Positions 11,301 to 19,328 of a stretch of DNA of 31,345 bases are shown here, piece by piece. This stretch comes from a virus. The notes beneath the pieces were generated by a model. That model did no database searches. It saw nothing but the letters and a program-made list of their open reading frames with translations, and was not told the DNA's origin. Within the stretch, counting starts at the first letter, position 1. The number at the start of each line of letters is the position of its first letter. Where the stretch lies: positions 1-31,345 of the IMG/VR virus record IMGVR_UViG_3300009425_000056; one strand, given 5' to 3'. A program made the position numbers and the translations under genes.

Positions 11301-14300
11301 TGAACAAGATTTGTTATCTTTTCACGATATACTTCTGTATTAATATCGGTTTTAATAACGTATGAGAAATCTTGATAATAAAAATTATCCTGCATCTTGT
11401 TTTGACCACTCAACAATCCTTGAGCACCATCAAAAAATCCATCATAATCAGCAACAGCACCAAGAGATGATACTAATGATGCATTACCATCACCCACTGC
11501 AGTAGCATCAATAGTTGGAGCCGAAGTATATCCTGCACCAAAATTATAAATTGTTACAGATTGAATACCACCGATTGCAATAGCTGCGATTGAAATGAAT
11601 GCACTGTTACCCGCAATACCAGTATTTGCAAATACAACATTGGATGTATCTATTCCAACTTCAGATATAATAAATCCATTACTTGTAGAAGTACTGTAAG
11701 CAGGACTTGAAGTTCCTACTCCATTTTCAAAAGATAATTGTGTAGTAGTAGAATCTTCAGTAAGTAGTCTTTCGTATGCAGTATTTGCGGTGACTATTCT
11801 TCTAATTGTTAAATCTGATTCGCTATCATCAGTTGGGTCACTTGCAAGGGTTACAGTATATGTTGAAGAGTTTGATACTGTTGCAACAGTATGATTATTA
11901 TTATAAACAGCTGCGTCAGTTCCAGAAGTAGAACCAGTAACTACAATTCTTTGTCCTGCACCATAACCATGAGCTACTTGAGTAAATGTTGCTGTAGTAC
12001 CTGAAGTTGCAATGTCGGCTTGACCAAAATCTCCTACACCGATTGGTTGTTCACCTGCATTATTTTGATAAGCAGTCAGAATATCATCAGCAACGAAAGC
12101 TGTTGCAGATGTCATTTGTACTCTAAGTACTGTATTTCCTGTAGCTACTAATGCAGTATTAGAGGAAATGGGCCCGAGAACTACACCAGTTGCAGAATTT
12201 GAAGCATTCTTAACTATTGTATTACTTGTAAATTGATTTGCTATACTATTAGCAAGAGTTATAAAAACTGAATTAGCACCAGTTTTTTCTAAAGAACTTC
12301 CATAAGAAATAATTGTACTATTAGCAACTGTCACTACTGGAATTGATGAATAACCTTGACCTGAAGAAAGAACTTGTATAGAACGAATACCACCAATTGA
12401 AGCCTCTGTAACTGTTCCTGTAAGAGCACCATGATATGCCGTTCCTGTATTTGCAGTTGGAGCTCCATTTATAGTTAAACTACCACCTGTTGTTCTTATT
12501 GTGGCATTATGTCCATTAGCTGACTTAGCAGTTCCGTCTAAAGCTTTAGTTAAATCGTATATAGTTATAGCATCATTATTAATAAAATTATTAAGTGTAG
12601 CTGCAGCGGAATGGGTTGCAGTATAAACAATAGAACCTAAAGCATAAGTAATTGTACCAGTAGTAGCAGGACTTGATGCAGTGGTAGCAATTACTGTACC
12701 AAATTTAGATGTGCTTGGAGAATAATTTGAAACACTTTCAGTACCTCCAAACTTAGCAATAAAGTCACCAGCTTTTGGAATAGAACCAGAACGTCCATCA
12801 AATGGTACTGTAAAAGTTGTAGTAGAATTTGAATAGATGTGAGTATTAGCATCAGCTGCGGTTAATGGTGTAGAATATGCAGATGCACTAATAGTATCAT
12901 CTTTATTTGTATTAATAACCAGAGTATCTACAGACACATTTGCAGTTGGAGTAATAGATGCAATTCTAGCAGAACCACCCGAACCACCAGTTCCCTCATT
13001 AGCAAACACAACCGTATCACCAACCGAATACCCATCGCCAGGATCAAATATATCTACAGCACTAATTGTAGCATCAGATACCGATGCTACTTTTGCTGCA
13101 GCTTCAGCACCACCCCCACCAGTAATAGCAAGTTCATCACCGACTGAATAATTTGATCCACCACCTGAAATTTCTATTGATGCAAGAATACCAGCTACAT
13201 TTGCTTGACCATAATTTCCACTACTATCAGCGGTGGTTGTAGTAATTGTATCATTCGCTTGAAAGGTAGTAAAATTTATTAAAGTATCGGGATCGGCTAC
13301 AGCACCCACATCATCAACATTAGAAATAAAAAGTTCTGAAATTGTTGTAGCACCAACTTGATAAGTTTGAGTTCTTTCAACTAGTGCTGTGACATTTGAA
13401 TATGAACCTCTAACAACCTTTCCTTCAAGAACAGAAAAATTGTTAGACTGCAGTTGGTCTATTTTTAGAGTTTTATTTTTAGTCCATCTTCCATCAGACA
13501 ACCTAAGCATGTCTGTACTGGGATAATAAAACGTAACATCTTCTTTTCCGAATAATAGTCTAAAAATAAATTGGAAGGATGCTTCGTTACCCTTTGCTCG
13601 GTAAAAGTCTTTAATGTTTTTGAGTAGTCCTGCCTTGTCTCCAAGAGAACCTTTAGGAACTCCAGCTAAAAACTCTTTCCTGAAAAGTTCAACAAATCCA
13701 AGAGGAGCCTTATCTATGTCTTGGAAAGATTTTACATTTCTAGAAGCATTTAACGCCTGTCGTGAATACAAAGTAACATTAGCAGAAGCTCTAGAAGTGT
13801 CACCAACAATCCTTTCTCCAATTCGGAAATTTCCATTGTTAGTTTCTTCAACATAAACTTGAGTATTAGCATACTTACCTCTTACAACACCAGTTGCACC
13901 AGATTCATCACCTTCAATAGTTTCACCACTTAGAAATTGGCTGCCTTGTCTATTAGGATTTTCAAAGTCAATATAATCTGTAGAAGAATTTGCAGATTCA
14001 GTATTTCCATTTTCTTGAGAAATAAATGGTGTCGTATTTGCAATAGAAACCACACCACCCATTCCAGAGTGAGTATTACAATAATAGTATAAGGAAGTAT
14101 TAGCTAAAGAAGTACTGATATAAACTGAAGTTTGTGCTCCAGCTTCGCCGGGCGTACCAAAAGTTATAACATTGATTCCATTTGAATATTCTTCACCGCC
14201 AGGGGTATGTCTTCCATTTGGACTTTGAGATATTCTAAGAGGATGTCCAGCATTGGTAGATGCACTTTGGTTGAATATGTAAGTAGTTCCAGAAGATACA

Positions 14301-14578
14301 TTTAAAGTTGGGGAAGCCGCACCTGTAATGAAAAATTTATTTGCATTATTACTATAAGCATTATCTCCTGTTGCAACGGTTACTGTATACGTTACATCGT
14401 TTACTTCTTGTATGGGTTTATCTTCATTAAGGTCAAGATCATTGAACGTGAGAAGATTCAATTCCAAGAATTCATAATACTTCTCTACAAATTTAGAGAA
14501 ACTACCATGATTGTGCTGTACAAAATTTGGTAATTGTTGCTCTATTTGTGTGTATAGAGCTCCGCCATCTGATCTCAT
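8318..14578 (-). CDS. Giant baseplate wedge protein in the gp7 position, with cupredoxin-like insert and acidic repeats
   Basis: This 2086-aa protein lies between gp6 and gp8, where T4 has gp7 (1032 aa). Its ATG overlaps the gp6 stop (TAATG). Layout: residues 1-60 are helical (LPNFVQHNHGSFSKFVEKYY). Residues 63-180 form an inserted cupredoxin-like domain. Residues about 280-365 are the best conserved part (KNIKDFYRAKGNEASFQF, then LFGKEDVTFYYPSTDMLR), which I recognise from large structural proteins of marine T4-like phages. Residues about 400-1150 hold beta repeats with GxGY turns (GGGSNYSVGDEL, GDGYSVGDTV, GQGYSSIPVV, GAGYTSAPTI). From about 1186 to the end come short acidic repeats (LALEEDG, IVLEDDS, LILFEDG). 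A wedge role is inferred from position and from the conserved segment; equivalence to T4 gp7 is not shown. All tracts are in one uninterrupted frame. Confidence 0.8.
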   Translation of the reverse strand: MRSDGGALYTQIEQQLPNFVQHNHGSFSKFVEKYYEFLELNLLTFNDLDLNEDKPIQEVNDVTYTVTVATGDNAYSNNANKFFITGAASPTLNVSSGTTYIFNQSASTNAGHPLRISQSPNGRHTPGGEEYSNGINVITFGTPGEAGAQTSVYISTSLANTSLYYYCNTHSGMGGVVSIANTTPFISQENGNTESANSSTDYIDFENPNRQGSQFLSGETIEGDESGATGVVRGKYANTQVYVEETNNGNFRIGERIVGDTSRASANVTLYSRQALNASRNVKSFQDIDKAPLGFVELFRKEFLAGVPKGSLGDKAGLLKNIKDFYRAKGNEASFQFIFRLLFGKEDVTFYYPSTDMLRLSDGRWTKNKTLKIDQLQSNNFSVLEGKVVRGSYSNVTALVERTQTYQVGATTISELFISNVDDVGAVADPDTLINFTTFQANDTITTTTADSSGNYGQANVAGILASIEISGGGSNYSVGDELAITGGGGAEAAAKVASVSDATISAVDIFDPGDGYSVGDTVVFANEGTGGSGGSARIASITPTANVSVDTLVINTNKDDTISASAYSTPLTAADANTHIYSNSTTTFTVPFDGRSGSIPKAGDFIAKFGGTESVSNYSPSTSKFGTVIATTASSPATTGTITYALGSIVYTATHSAAATLNNFINNDAITIYDLTKALDGTAKSANGHNATIRTTGGSLTINGAPTANTGTAYHGALTGTVTEASIGGIRSIQVLSSGQGYSSIPVVTVANSTIISYGSSLEKTGANSVFITLANSIANQFTSNTIVKNASNSATGVVLGPISSNTALVATGNTVLRVQMTSATAFVADDILTAYQNNAGEQPIGVGDFGQADIATSGTTATFTQVAHGYGAGQRIVVTGSTSGTDAAVYNNNHTVATVSNSSTYTVTLASDPTDDSESDLTIRRIVTANTAYERLLTEDSTTTQLSFENGVGTSSPAYSTSTSNGFIISEVGIDTSNVVFANTGIAGNSAFISIAAIAIGGIQSVTIYNFGAGYTSAPTIDATAVGDGNASLVSSLGAVADYDGFFDGAQGLLSGQNKMQDNFYYQDFSYVIKTDINTEVYREKITNLVHPSGLKMFGEVVMYANAANKLFNNGANTINDTVANTAQVAGTLGVPNYMHHKITFSNLDTASSNVQIGIQTSLFQASIAPSIAHNLKIQFPLIDYDLILEHENAGIALEGASDIMGFETDTGGTLALEEDGVSNIQFEEYYDSLIQEDDSNLEIEDASFDTFNVMLLEGDTGDRIIMESITYDDEEGVGIAYEDSASSGLQAKNYLLHEPIDDSNQIISEDAFDIFYIQMEENIDEYYLEQEGTDAEEYFLLEDDSGGFLYVEEQRTDLEPLRMTLEIHDEMLELDTRFIITDKMSASGSILPMIQFPETESGAVHIDMGYGSQLKLEDDEYLLLERTEGMFPLYMAMENSMEDEVISLHEIQINPIAYDEDTEAVPFVVGTPNEDVTWYAEDGNRFTFETPLYSSASAILRSNLEDPYGTGRSSSFDVRAEGNVNVTMGEIFELLSEAGARFIEESVAEEATFLSEAGDEYILEQGGISNNNFGHENPISTTSVLERAFVSEVYDRRASITGLNTQFNSDFSAPIVLETYSDENKTIQDATFITLESHTDDKDLILIEGGDRVFVPIVLETATGDGNLGLESENEAFNSNRRLVYTDFLDFVLDEEVVALEEDFKMLIEEGTAGSALTLIHENGTDTLVLEHQTGNYGTEQSSASTIENFTNDNLRIENLVANIALEDDSGGTGGSSILLEERTPTGLGTVFLFEDGDRLIDETSGDDLSNAIFILNEESYMETFSSGQIEVNNSASDSLCQIELIGDFRFPYGIEYNGKFTYISNSEYDGDTATISSVTDHSLVEVDFGNIALEDGYHVLNEDGDKTKRNFSDSLAKNYKLEYGVYTQASTLNSDRFMKVELGTTDCNNIGRGNFFVINGFTSTAGGLAGQITPEELGERLGNDIVNEDGTLILFEDGEVTQDPNAIVLEDDSTYLTFEEHTAMVLEDLHHNYKVLNLDTEKYRVDSIANNTFMKLNQETSLFTDASFKVNHLESVNSRVTS
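8400..11025 (-). repeat. Region coding degenerate acidic LEDG/LEED-type repeats
   Basis: The codons for residues about 1186-2060 of the 2086-aa protein repeat the theme of two or three hydrophobic residues, then LE or FE, then an acidic turn (D/E-D/E-S/G). Examples are GTLALEEDGVSNIQFEE, SILLEERT, TVFLFEDGDRLIDE, LILFEDGEV and AIVLEDDSTYLTFEE. In the DNA this shows on the plus strand as recurring TCTTCAAG and ATCTTC words. The repeats are degenerate, with spacing of roughly 10-25 residues. Confidence 0.7.
14039..14392 (-). other. Cupredoxin-like (type-1 copper) domain inside the 2086-aa wedge protein
   Basis: Residues 63-180 read as a Greek-key beta domain: an initial strand pair (YTVTVATGDN), a strand before SSGTTYIFNQS, then GHPLRIS, GTPGEAG, and finally LYYYCNTHSGMGGVV. 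H112, C167, H170 and M173 fall where cupredoxins keep their copper ligands, and C-x2-H-x2-M is the amicyanin-like spacing. It interrupts a helical N-terminus, so it looks like an inserted module. Similar modules with a YYYC..H.GMGG ending occur in other marine phage structural proteins as I remember them. Copper binding is inferred from the motif only. Confidence 0.65.
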
Positions 14579-16455
14579 TAGTAACTACTGCTTGAAGTTG
14601 AAGTTGTTGCTGTGGTTGTTGTCGAGGTTGTCGTATTTGATATTCCAGTAGCACCGCCCGACCCGCCGGTATCATACATAGAAATTGTAATATCATTATT
14701 TGAAATAAGTAATATCTGTTCCCTTAATGGTGAAACATCATTTGATTCTAAAGAAACAGTAACTTCAACATTTGCTGTGCCATCTGCAATTACAATCGGT
14801 TTGAATGATGACAGTGCCACATTTCCACTTGCATAAGTAACAGTTCCTACATTATTTGCTACGACAATTGTACTTGCACCTGAAGTTCTATAAACTTGAA
14901 GGACTCCATTAGCATCTTGTAAAGAGCAATCAGTTCTTAAAATATCATCATCGTCATAATGAGTAAATGATGTACTAGATATTTGGGACACTCCATTTAC
15001 TGTTGGAATTTCATTTGAAAATTTAAGAGTATATGAAGAAGCCACATTTAATGTAGGAGCAAAAGTCCTTCTAAGTTGAATCGTAGTTAAACTACTCTCA
15101 ATAGCCGATTCTGTTTCATCAATCTTTTTTATTAGAGGTGAATATCTAAACTGGTCTGCAAACAGGCCTAATTCAGATTGACCATATTGATATATGGTAT
15201 TTGTTAATAAAGATTGAATACTTCCTGCTGTCAATGTAGTATTTGTAGAATCATATTTAACTTTAGTATCTATTGTGACATATAAATAATCTGGATCTGT
15301 AATTTCTGGAGAAACCGACACCACATTTCTATTTGCCAAAACTGTATCTTTAATATAATTCTTAGTTGAAGTAGATAATGTAAGTCCTGAAGCTGGTTTA
15401 ATAGCCAAATAAACTTTACCATATACGGGCGGATCGTTTGTTTCTCCACCCCACACTACAACAGATTCTGCTGCTGGATAGTCTCGTTCAAGTATTCTCT
15501 TATAGTCATTAATAGTCACTGCTCTATTTTGAGCTTGATAACTTCGTGGAGCATTAAATTTAATTTTTTTAATAGAATCTCGTTCTGACCCACCAGAAGC
15601 CGAACCCAATGTACTAACACTAACGGTTGAATAGCCCCCCACAGAACTAACAGGAGCAAAAGTTGCTGCTCCATTTGGATTATCTGCATCTGCAATCAAT
15701 GAAGATAACAATACTATATTTCCAGTTACAGGTTTTCTACCTATAACATCATCTCCAAATATACATTCATATTTTCCATCTTCAGCCTCTTCAAGGAAAT
15801 ATACATTAGAAGTAGCATTAATAGTTGTTGTGTCATTCGCAATTGCATAAGTAAATGTTGTTGAATCTTCTGCAGAGGTTTGAATCTTAACCGTGAGGGT
15901 ACTTGTATCTGTATTTGCGTTTGGTAATACAAATTTTTGGTCTGGATTTTTAGTATTTGCTGTATACCTGTGAGTTAATGGAATACCTTGATTTAATTCT
16001 ACGTTTGCTGTAGTATAAACTCCATTTGCATTTACATTAAGAGTGACAGAATTTGAAGTAGCAAAAAGATATGAAATACCATTTACAGAAGAAGAAAATT
16101 GTGTATCCTTTTCAATCACTATAGTAGCTGGGGTGTCTGTTGGTGTGATTGTAAGGTCAACGTAAGCTTTAGACCCTCGCACAGATTGTGGAGTATACCC
16201 TAAATGTTTAGCTCGTGATACAACAGAATTTCTAATTGATGCAGTGTCTAGAAACATTTCATTAACAATCATATTCAAATAGAACGCGTTGTAATGAGTA
16301 TTGTAGGCTAAAAGGTCTAGAAGGACAGACAGGGCGGATGCATCAAAATCATAATCAGCAAATTCGTTCTGATCCCCCATAAAATTTTTGAGGTTTGATT
16401 TTATTGCATCAAAGTCTAATTCTGCGACTTTTAATTTGGATGAAGTTGTGGCCAT
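14578..16455 (-). CDS. 6: Baseplate wedge protein gp6 (baseplate J-like)
   Basis: This 625-aa protein matches gp6, the wedge subunit that forms the continuous ring around the hub in T4 (660 aa) and carries the baseplate-J fold. The N-terminal segment (residues about 10-110: LDFDAIKSNLKNFM, DYDFDASALSVLLDLLAYNT, then HYNAFYLNMIVNEMFLDTA) is the strongly conserved gp6 signature. The middle (about 320-400: ITDPDYLYVTIDTKVKYD) fits the J-type domain. The last 25 residues or so are almost only Ser and Thr with a single Tyr. The gene follows gp25 after 3 nt, as in many contractile systems, and its stop overlaps the next start by one base. Confidence 0.93.
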   Translation of the reverse strand: MATTSSKLKVAELDFDAIKSNLKNFMGDQNEFADYDFDASALSVLLDLLAYNTHYNAFYLNMIVNEMFLDTASIRNSVVSRAKHLGYTPQSVRGSKAYVDLTITPTDTPATIVIEKDTQFSSSVNGISYLFATSNSVTLNVNANGVYTTANVELNQGIPLTHRYTANTKNPDQKFVLPNANTDTSTLTVKIQTSAEDSTTFTYAIANDTTTINATSNVYFLEEAEDGKYECIFGDDVIGRKPVTGNIVLLSSLIADADNPNGAATFAPVSSVGGYSTVSVSTLGSASGGSERDSIKKIKFNAPRSYQAQNRAVTINDYKRILERDYPAAESVVVWGGETNDPPVYGKVYLAIKPASGLTLSTSTKNYIKDTVLANRNVVSVSPEITDPDYLYVTIDTKVKYDSTNTTLTAGSIQSLLTNTIYQYGQSELGLFADQFRYSPLIKKIDETESAIESSLTTIQLRRTFAPTLNVASSYTLKFSNEIPTVNGVSQISSTSFTHYDDDDILRTDCSLQDANGVLQVYRTSGASTIVVANNVGTVTYASGNVALSSFKPIVIADGTANVEVTVSLESNDVSPLREQILLISNNDITISMYDTGGSGGATGISNTTTSTTTTATTSTSSSSY

Positions 16456-16458
16456 GTG

Positions 16459-16851
16459 TTATCTCTCCCTAGACAATAATACTTCTGTTTGCTGATCATC
16501 TGGATTGTTTACAATTCGGAAAATTACAGCTACTCTATATCGGTTATACTCTTCTTCTGGAAATACCTCAATACTTATAATTTGTGCTCGGTTTTCCCAC
16601 GCATCTATTGCACTTCTGACTTCACTTTCTAATAATTGAGCAGTCAAATCCGACATCTGTTCAAATAGAAGATTCTTTAATCCAGAACCAACTTCTGGTT
16701 GAAACAATCTTTCATTATTTTCTGTCATTAATATATTGTGTATCCCCCTTTTTACAGAGGTAACATTTTTAACTTTAGCCACATCACCAGTAATAGGATT
16801 TGCAGTAAAGTCAAAATCTAAATCTTGATATTCGTTGGCATATGTGGGCAT
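16459..16851 (-). CDS. 25: Baseplate wedge protein gp25
   Basis: This 130-aa protein is the length of T4 gp25 (132 aa), the small wedge subunit shared by contractile tails and type VI secretion (TssE family). It shows the family plan: an N-terminal strand (LDFDFTANP), a helix (SVKRGIHNILMT), the core loop ERLFQPEVGSGLKNLLFE at 47-64, the helix LLESEVRSAIDAWENRAQI, and two closing strands (ISIEVF, YRVAVIFRI). The EPR-type core is changed here to E47-R48 with P52. AGGAGA sits 5 nt before the ATG. gp25 meets gp6 in the wedge core, and the two genes are adjacent. Confidence 0.94.
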   Translation of the reverse strand: MPTYANEYQDLDFDFTANPITGDVAKVKNVTSVKRGIHNILMTENNERLFQPEVGSGLKNLLFEQMSDLTAQLLESEVRSAIDAWENRAQIISIEVFPEEEYNRYRVAVIFRIVNNPDDQQTEVLLSRER

Positions 16852-16864
16852 AAGTATCTCCTAC

Positions 16865-16874
16865 TATATTTAGT
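16865..16874 (-). promoter_or_regulatory. Weak late-promoter-like motif before gp25
   Basis: The minus strand reads ACTAAATATA in the 22-nt gap before gp25, and the same 10-mer lies before gp8. Compared with T4 TATAAATA it keeps the TAAATA core. It is only 13 nt from the ATG, so a transcript from it would start inside the ribosome binding site. That makes a working promoter doubtful. Confidence 0.15.
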
Positions 16875-18856
16875 TAAACAGACTGAAACTCTATTCCCAA
16901 CATTTCCCAAAGTTTTTTATTCATATCTGGGCCGGTTTTCATGATGGGGCCCACTAGCAATAAACCACCAGAAAATACATAACTTGAATCTGGAGCATTA
17001 TCTCCACCTCTCAATCCAGCAGCTAACCCCTCATTTCCAGTTGTAGTTGTCATTCCCATAAACCATATTCCAGTATTCGGTATTCCTTGAGTTAGTAATT
17101 CTATTAAAGTAATAATAGATTCTGCGAGTTCTTCAAAGAATTCAATAGCTTTATCTATGACATCTATAAGTTTTTGAATAGATTCTAAAGCTCCTTCAGC
17201 AAACGATTTTAACTTTTCTGCCAGATTAATCAACTCATCAAAAAATGCACCATAGCCTGGAATCATTTGTGCAAGTTTTGCACTTGAGAAATTTGGTGCA
17301 GTTGAAGCTTCAGCCAAAGGACTTTGAGCTTTAACGGTTGACCATTTTGGAAGAATACCTTGCCCCTTTTCTCCAGCGGCTAAAGTCCTATGCCAACCCT
17401 CCGGCGGGATTTTTTTAGAATAAGTAGTTGCGGGTTTCCCCCCAACATCAGTAACATTGGCCTGAGCTTCAAACACATTTTCGCGTGGATTAAATTTACC
17501 AAAGGGATGAGATTTCCCTCGCGGTTCCCATGTTATTACAACATCGTTAAACTGGCCATTTGGATTTCGGTCAATTGTTTTCTCTACAATTGAAATTGGT
17601 GGTTGAGCGGGCATAATAGGGCCGGGCCTTACATCAAGTTGATTAGTTTCCACAACAACTGAAGTCATTACACTATCTTCTGAACTAGTTACTCCTGTAA
17701 TTTCTCCTATACATCCACTCTTTTCTCCAATAATAAGATCTCCTTTTTGAAAATCTCCATAATCTGTATCTACTCTAAGTGTTAAATTTTGTTCTGTAAA
17801 GGTAAGACTTGCAGTGAATGCCGAAATAGACTTCATCAATTCTGTATGGTCTGGAAGTAGAGTCTCAATAAGCGATGATAGCGATTCAATAAATTTTAAA
17901 GGATTTTGTGCAGCAACAATTATAGCCACAGCTGACACTTCAACTCCTGCTGCTGATACATCACCATGATACTCTGGTCTACCAGTAGCTATTCTAGTAG
18001 TTAAAAGACCTCTTTCAGATGTAGCAATTTTAGTATTAGCACTAGAAAATAGTTCTAATCTTTGGTCTTTAAGTTTATCCTGTGAAGATAGAAAAGTTAC
18101 TTGAGCACCATCTACATCATAATATTTTTGCTTTGGTTTTTTATTCGGAGAATCTATTCTATATTTTGGAATATCACCCTCATCTTCAAATGCAGCTGCC
18201 ATCATTTCAATAGTTTCATCTGCAGGAAGTTCTGGAAAAGGAACGCCAGGAATTTCTACACCAGCGGCATTAACACCAGAAGATTGAGCTACAGATATAG
18301 CATCTCCTGTCCACGTTTCAGGATTATAACCACCCTGAACAAAATTATAAGGAAATACAAGTTTAGGAGTTGGTGGTATAAAACCTGCATGACCTTTTTC
18401 TTTCCCATTTTTATCTCTCCAATTTGTTAAATCACCAAGAGAAAGACTTTTTCTATATTCGTCATTCACAGTATATGAGCCAGAAATTGAACTTGGTGAT
18501 GGTTGTGGATGTGGGTAAGATATTTCAAACATTGGGCCCACCGAATCTCTTAACATTTCTAAGCCCAGTTTATTTTCTTGTTTTCTTCCATTCTGAGGAT
18601 CAGTAGGATCAATAATCAATATTGATATACCAGATTCTTTATATTGACCTAAAAGAGCTATCATCTCATCTGCAGCAATAACTATTGCAATAGCTAAAGG
18701 ATTTACAGCTGTCATCAAAAATAATTTTCCAATTTCTGCACCACCCTTTACAAGATCAAGAGCAATATTAATTTTTTCTACAGCTTGAGTTCCATATTTT
18801 CCGAGAGCTTCAAGAGTGTCACTATCAGCAAGTTCTACACTTTGCCATTCAGCCAT
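16874..18856 (-). CDS. Conserved unknown structural protein (660 aa) between the 58-aa helical protein and gp25
   Basis: I do not recognise a named family. The N-terminus (residues 1-75) is helical with a hydrophobic stretch (FLMTAVNPLAIAIVIAADEM, about 46-65), which could be a buried helix or a membrane-active segment. Residues about 90-470 are mixed, with a Pro-rich loop (SYPHPQPSPSS). Residues about 520-605 are a long helical stretch (INLAEKLKSFAEGALESIQK, IDVIDKAIEFFEELAESIIT). The C-terminus is Gly-rich beta sequence (GIWFMGM, LAAGLRGGDN, VFSGGLLLVGP). Its ATG lies inside the end of the 58-aa gene (8-nt overlap), so the two are probably translationally coupled. Its place between spike/hub genes and wedge genes suggests a baseplate component. 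T4 has no equivalent at this position. Confidence 0.75.
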   Translation of the reverse strand: MAEWQSVELADSDTLEALGKYGTQAVEKINIALDLVKGGAEIGKLFLMTAVNPLAIAIVIAADEMIALLGQYKESGISILIIDPTDPQNGRKQENKLGLEMLRDSVGPMFEISYPHPQPSPSSISGSYTVNDEYRKSLSLGDLTNWRDKNGKEKGHAGFIPPTPKLVFPYNFVQGGYNPETWTGDAISVAQSSGVNAAGVEIPGVPFPELPADETIEMMAAAFEDEGDIPKYRIDSPNKKPKQKYYDVDGAQVTFLSSQDKLKDQRLELFSSANTKIATSERGLLTTRIATGRPEYHGDVSAAGVEVSAVAIIVAAQNPLKFIESLSSLIETLLPDHTELMKSISAFTASLTFTEQNLTLRVDTDYGDFQKGDLIIGEKSGCIGEITGVTSSEDSVMTSVVVETNQLDVRPGPIMPAQPPISIVEKTIDRNPNGQFNDVVITWEPRGKSHPFGKFNPRENVFEAQANVTDVGGKPATTYSKKIPPEGWHRTLAAGEKGQGILPKWSTVKAQSPLAEASTAPNFSSAKLAQMIPGYGAFFDELINLAEKLKSFAEGALESIQKLIDVIDKAIEFFEELAESIITLIELLTQGIPNTGIWFMGMTTTTGNEGLAAGLRGGDNAPDSSYVFSGGLLLVGPIMKTGPDMNKKLWEMLGIEFQSV

Positions 18857-19025
18857 TTTGTTCCTTTTCTTTCATCTCTTGTTTTTTTTCTTCCATACCT
18901 TGAACTAGTTCCGCTCGTTTAATTTTTAATTCAGATAATTGTTTAAACACCAATCCCTTTAAATCAGTCAAGTCATTTATAAACTCATTTGTTTTTTCTG
19001 GTCTTCCTTCAGTCCACTTTCCCAT
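18849..19025 (-). CDS. Small helical protein of 58 aa
   Basis: This short open frame runs from ATG 19025 to TGA 18849, beginning MGKWTEGRPEKTNEFINDL. The rest is charged and helical with leucines spaced for a coiled coil (LKGLVFKQLSELKIKRAELV, then MEEKKQEMKEKEQNG). An AGGA lies about 12 nt upstream, so the ribosome site is weak. The frame fills the gap between the PAAR gene (9 nt upstream) and the 660-aa gene (8-nt overlap), which would otherwise be the largest gap of the leftward block. This filling of the operon is the main support for it being real. Function unknown; a small assembly factor or connector is possible. Confidence 0.7.
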   Translation of the reverse strand: MGKWTEGRPEKTNEFINDLTDLKGLVFKQLSELKIKRAELVQGMEEKKQEMKEKEQNG

Positions 19026-19034
19026 ATTAATTTT

Positions 19035-19319
19035 CTATCCTATCAAAACTGTTCCTGCGGAACCTAAAATTTGAGCACCACAATCTCCAGTATCCATAAG
19101 TCTTGCAGCAGCTTTCTTACCAAAGAAAACTGTAGTAGAAGCATTTAATATTGTCCCAGCATGTGCTGAATTTCCTAATACATGAACTGCAATCATATCC
19201 CCAGCAACATGAGGTATACTCTTCTCTACCATTACCGTTGTTGTAGTGGGAGTAATTGGACTTGGTGAAAACGCATGACCTATTGACATATCTCCTGCTT
19301 TTGATGCTGGCATTCCCAT
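19035..19319 (-). CDS. PAAR-domain tail spike tip protein
   Basis: This 94-aa protein is one PAAR domain, the pointed cap that sits on the gp5 or VgrG beta-helix and carries a metal ion (T4 gp5.4 is the counterpart). It starts MGMPASKAGDMSIGHAF, the usual MPAxxxGD opening, and has the PAAR-type turn-rich strands after it (IPHVAGD, VHVLGNSAH, MDTGDCGAQI, SAGTVLIG). Candidate metal ligands are H15, H37, H46 or H53, and C80; PAAR sites normally use three His and one Cys. AGGAG lies before the ATG. The gene follows the gp5-type gene and one unknown gene, as expected for the spike complex. Confidence 0.92.
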   Translation of the reverse strand: MGMPASKAGDMSIGHAFSPSPITPTTTTVMVEKSIPHVAGDMIAVHVLGNSAHAGTILNASTTVFFGKKAAARLMDTGDCGAQILGSAGTVLIG

Positions 19320-19328
19320 AATTTTCTC

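Noticed and set aside
11440-13200. Possible nucleotide-level tandem repeats in the 2086-aa gene
   Set aside because: The repetitiveness is at protein level (Gly/Ser-rich GxGY units) with diverged codons; no exact DNA repeat long enough to list was seen.
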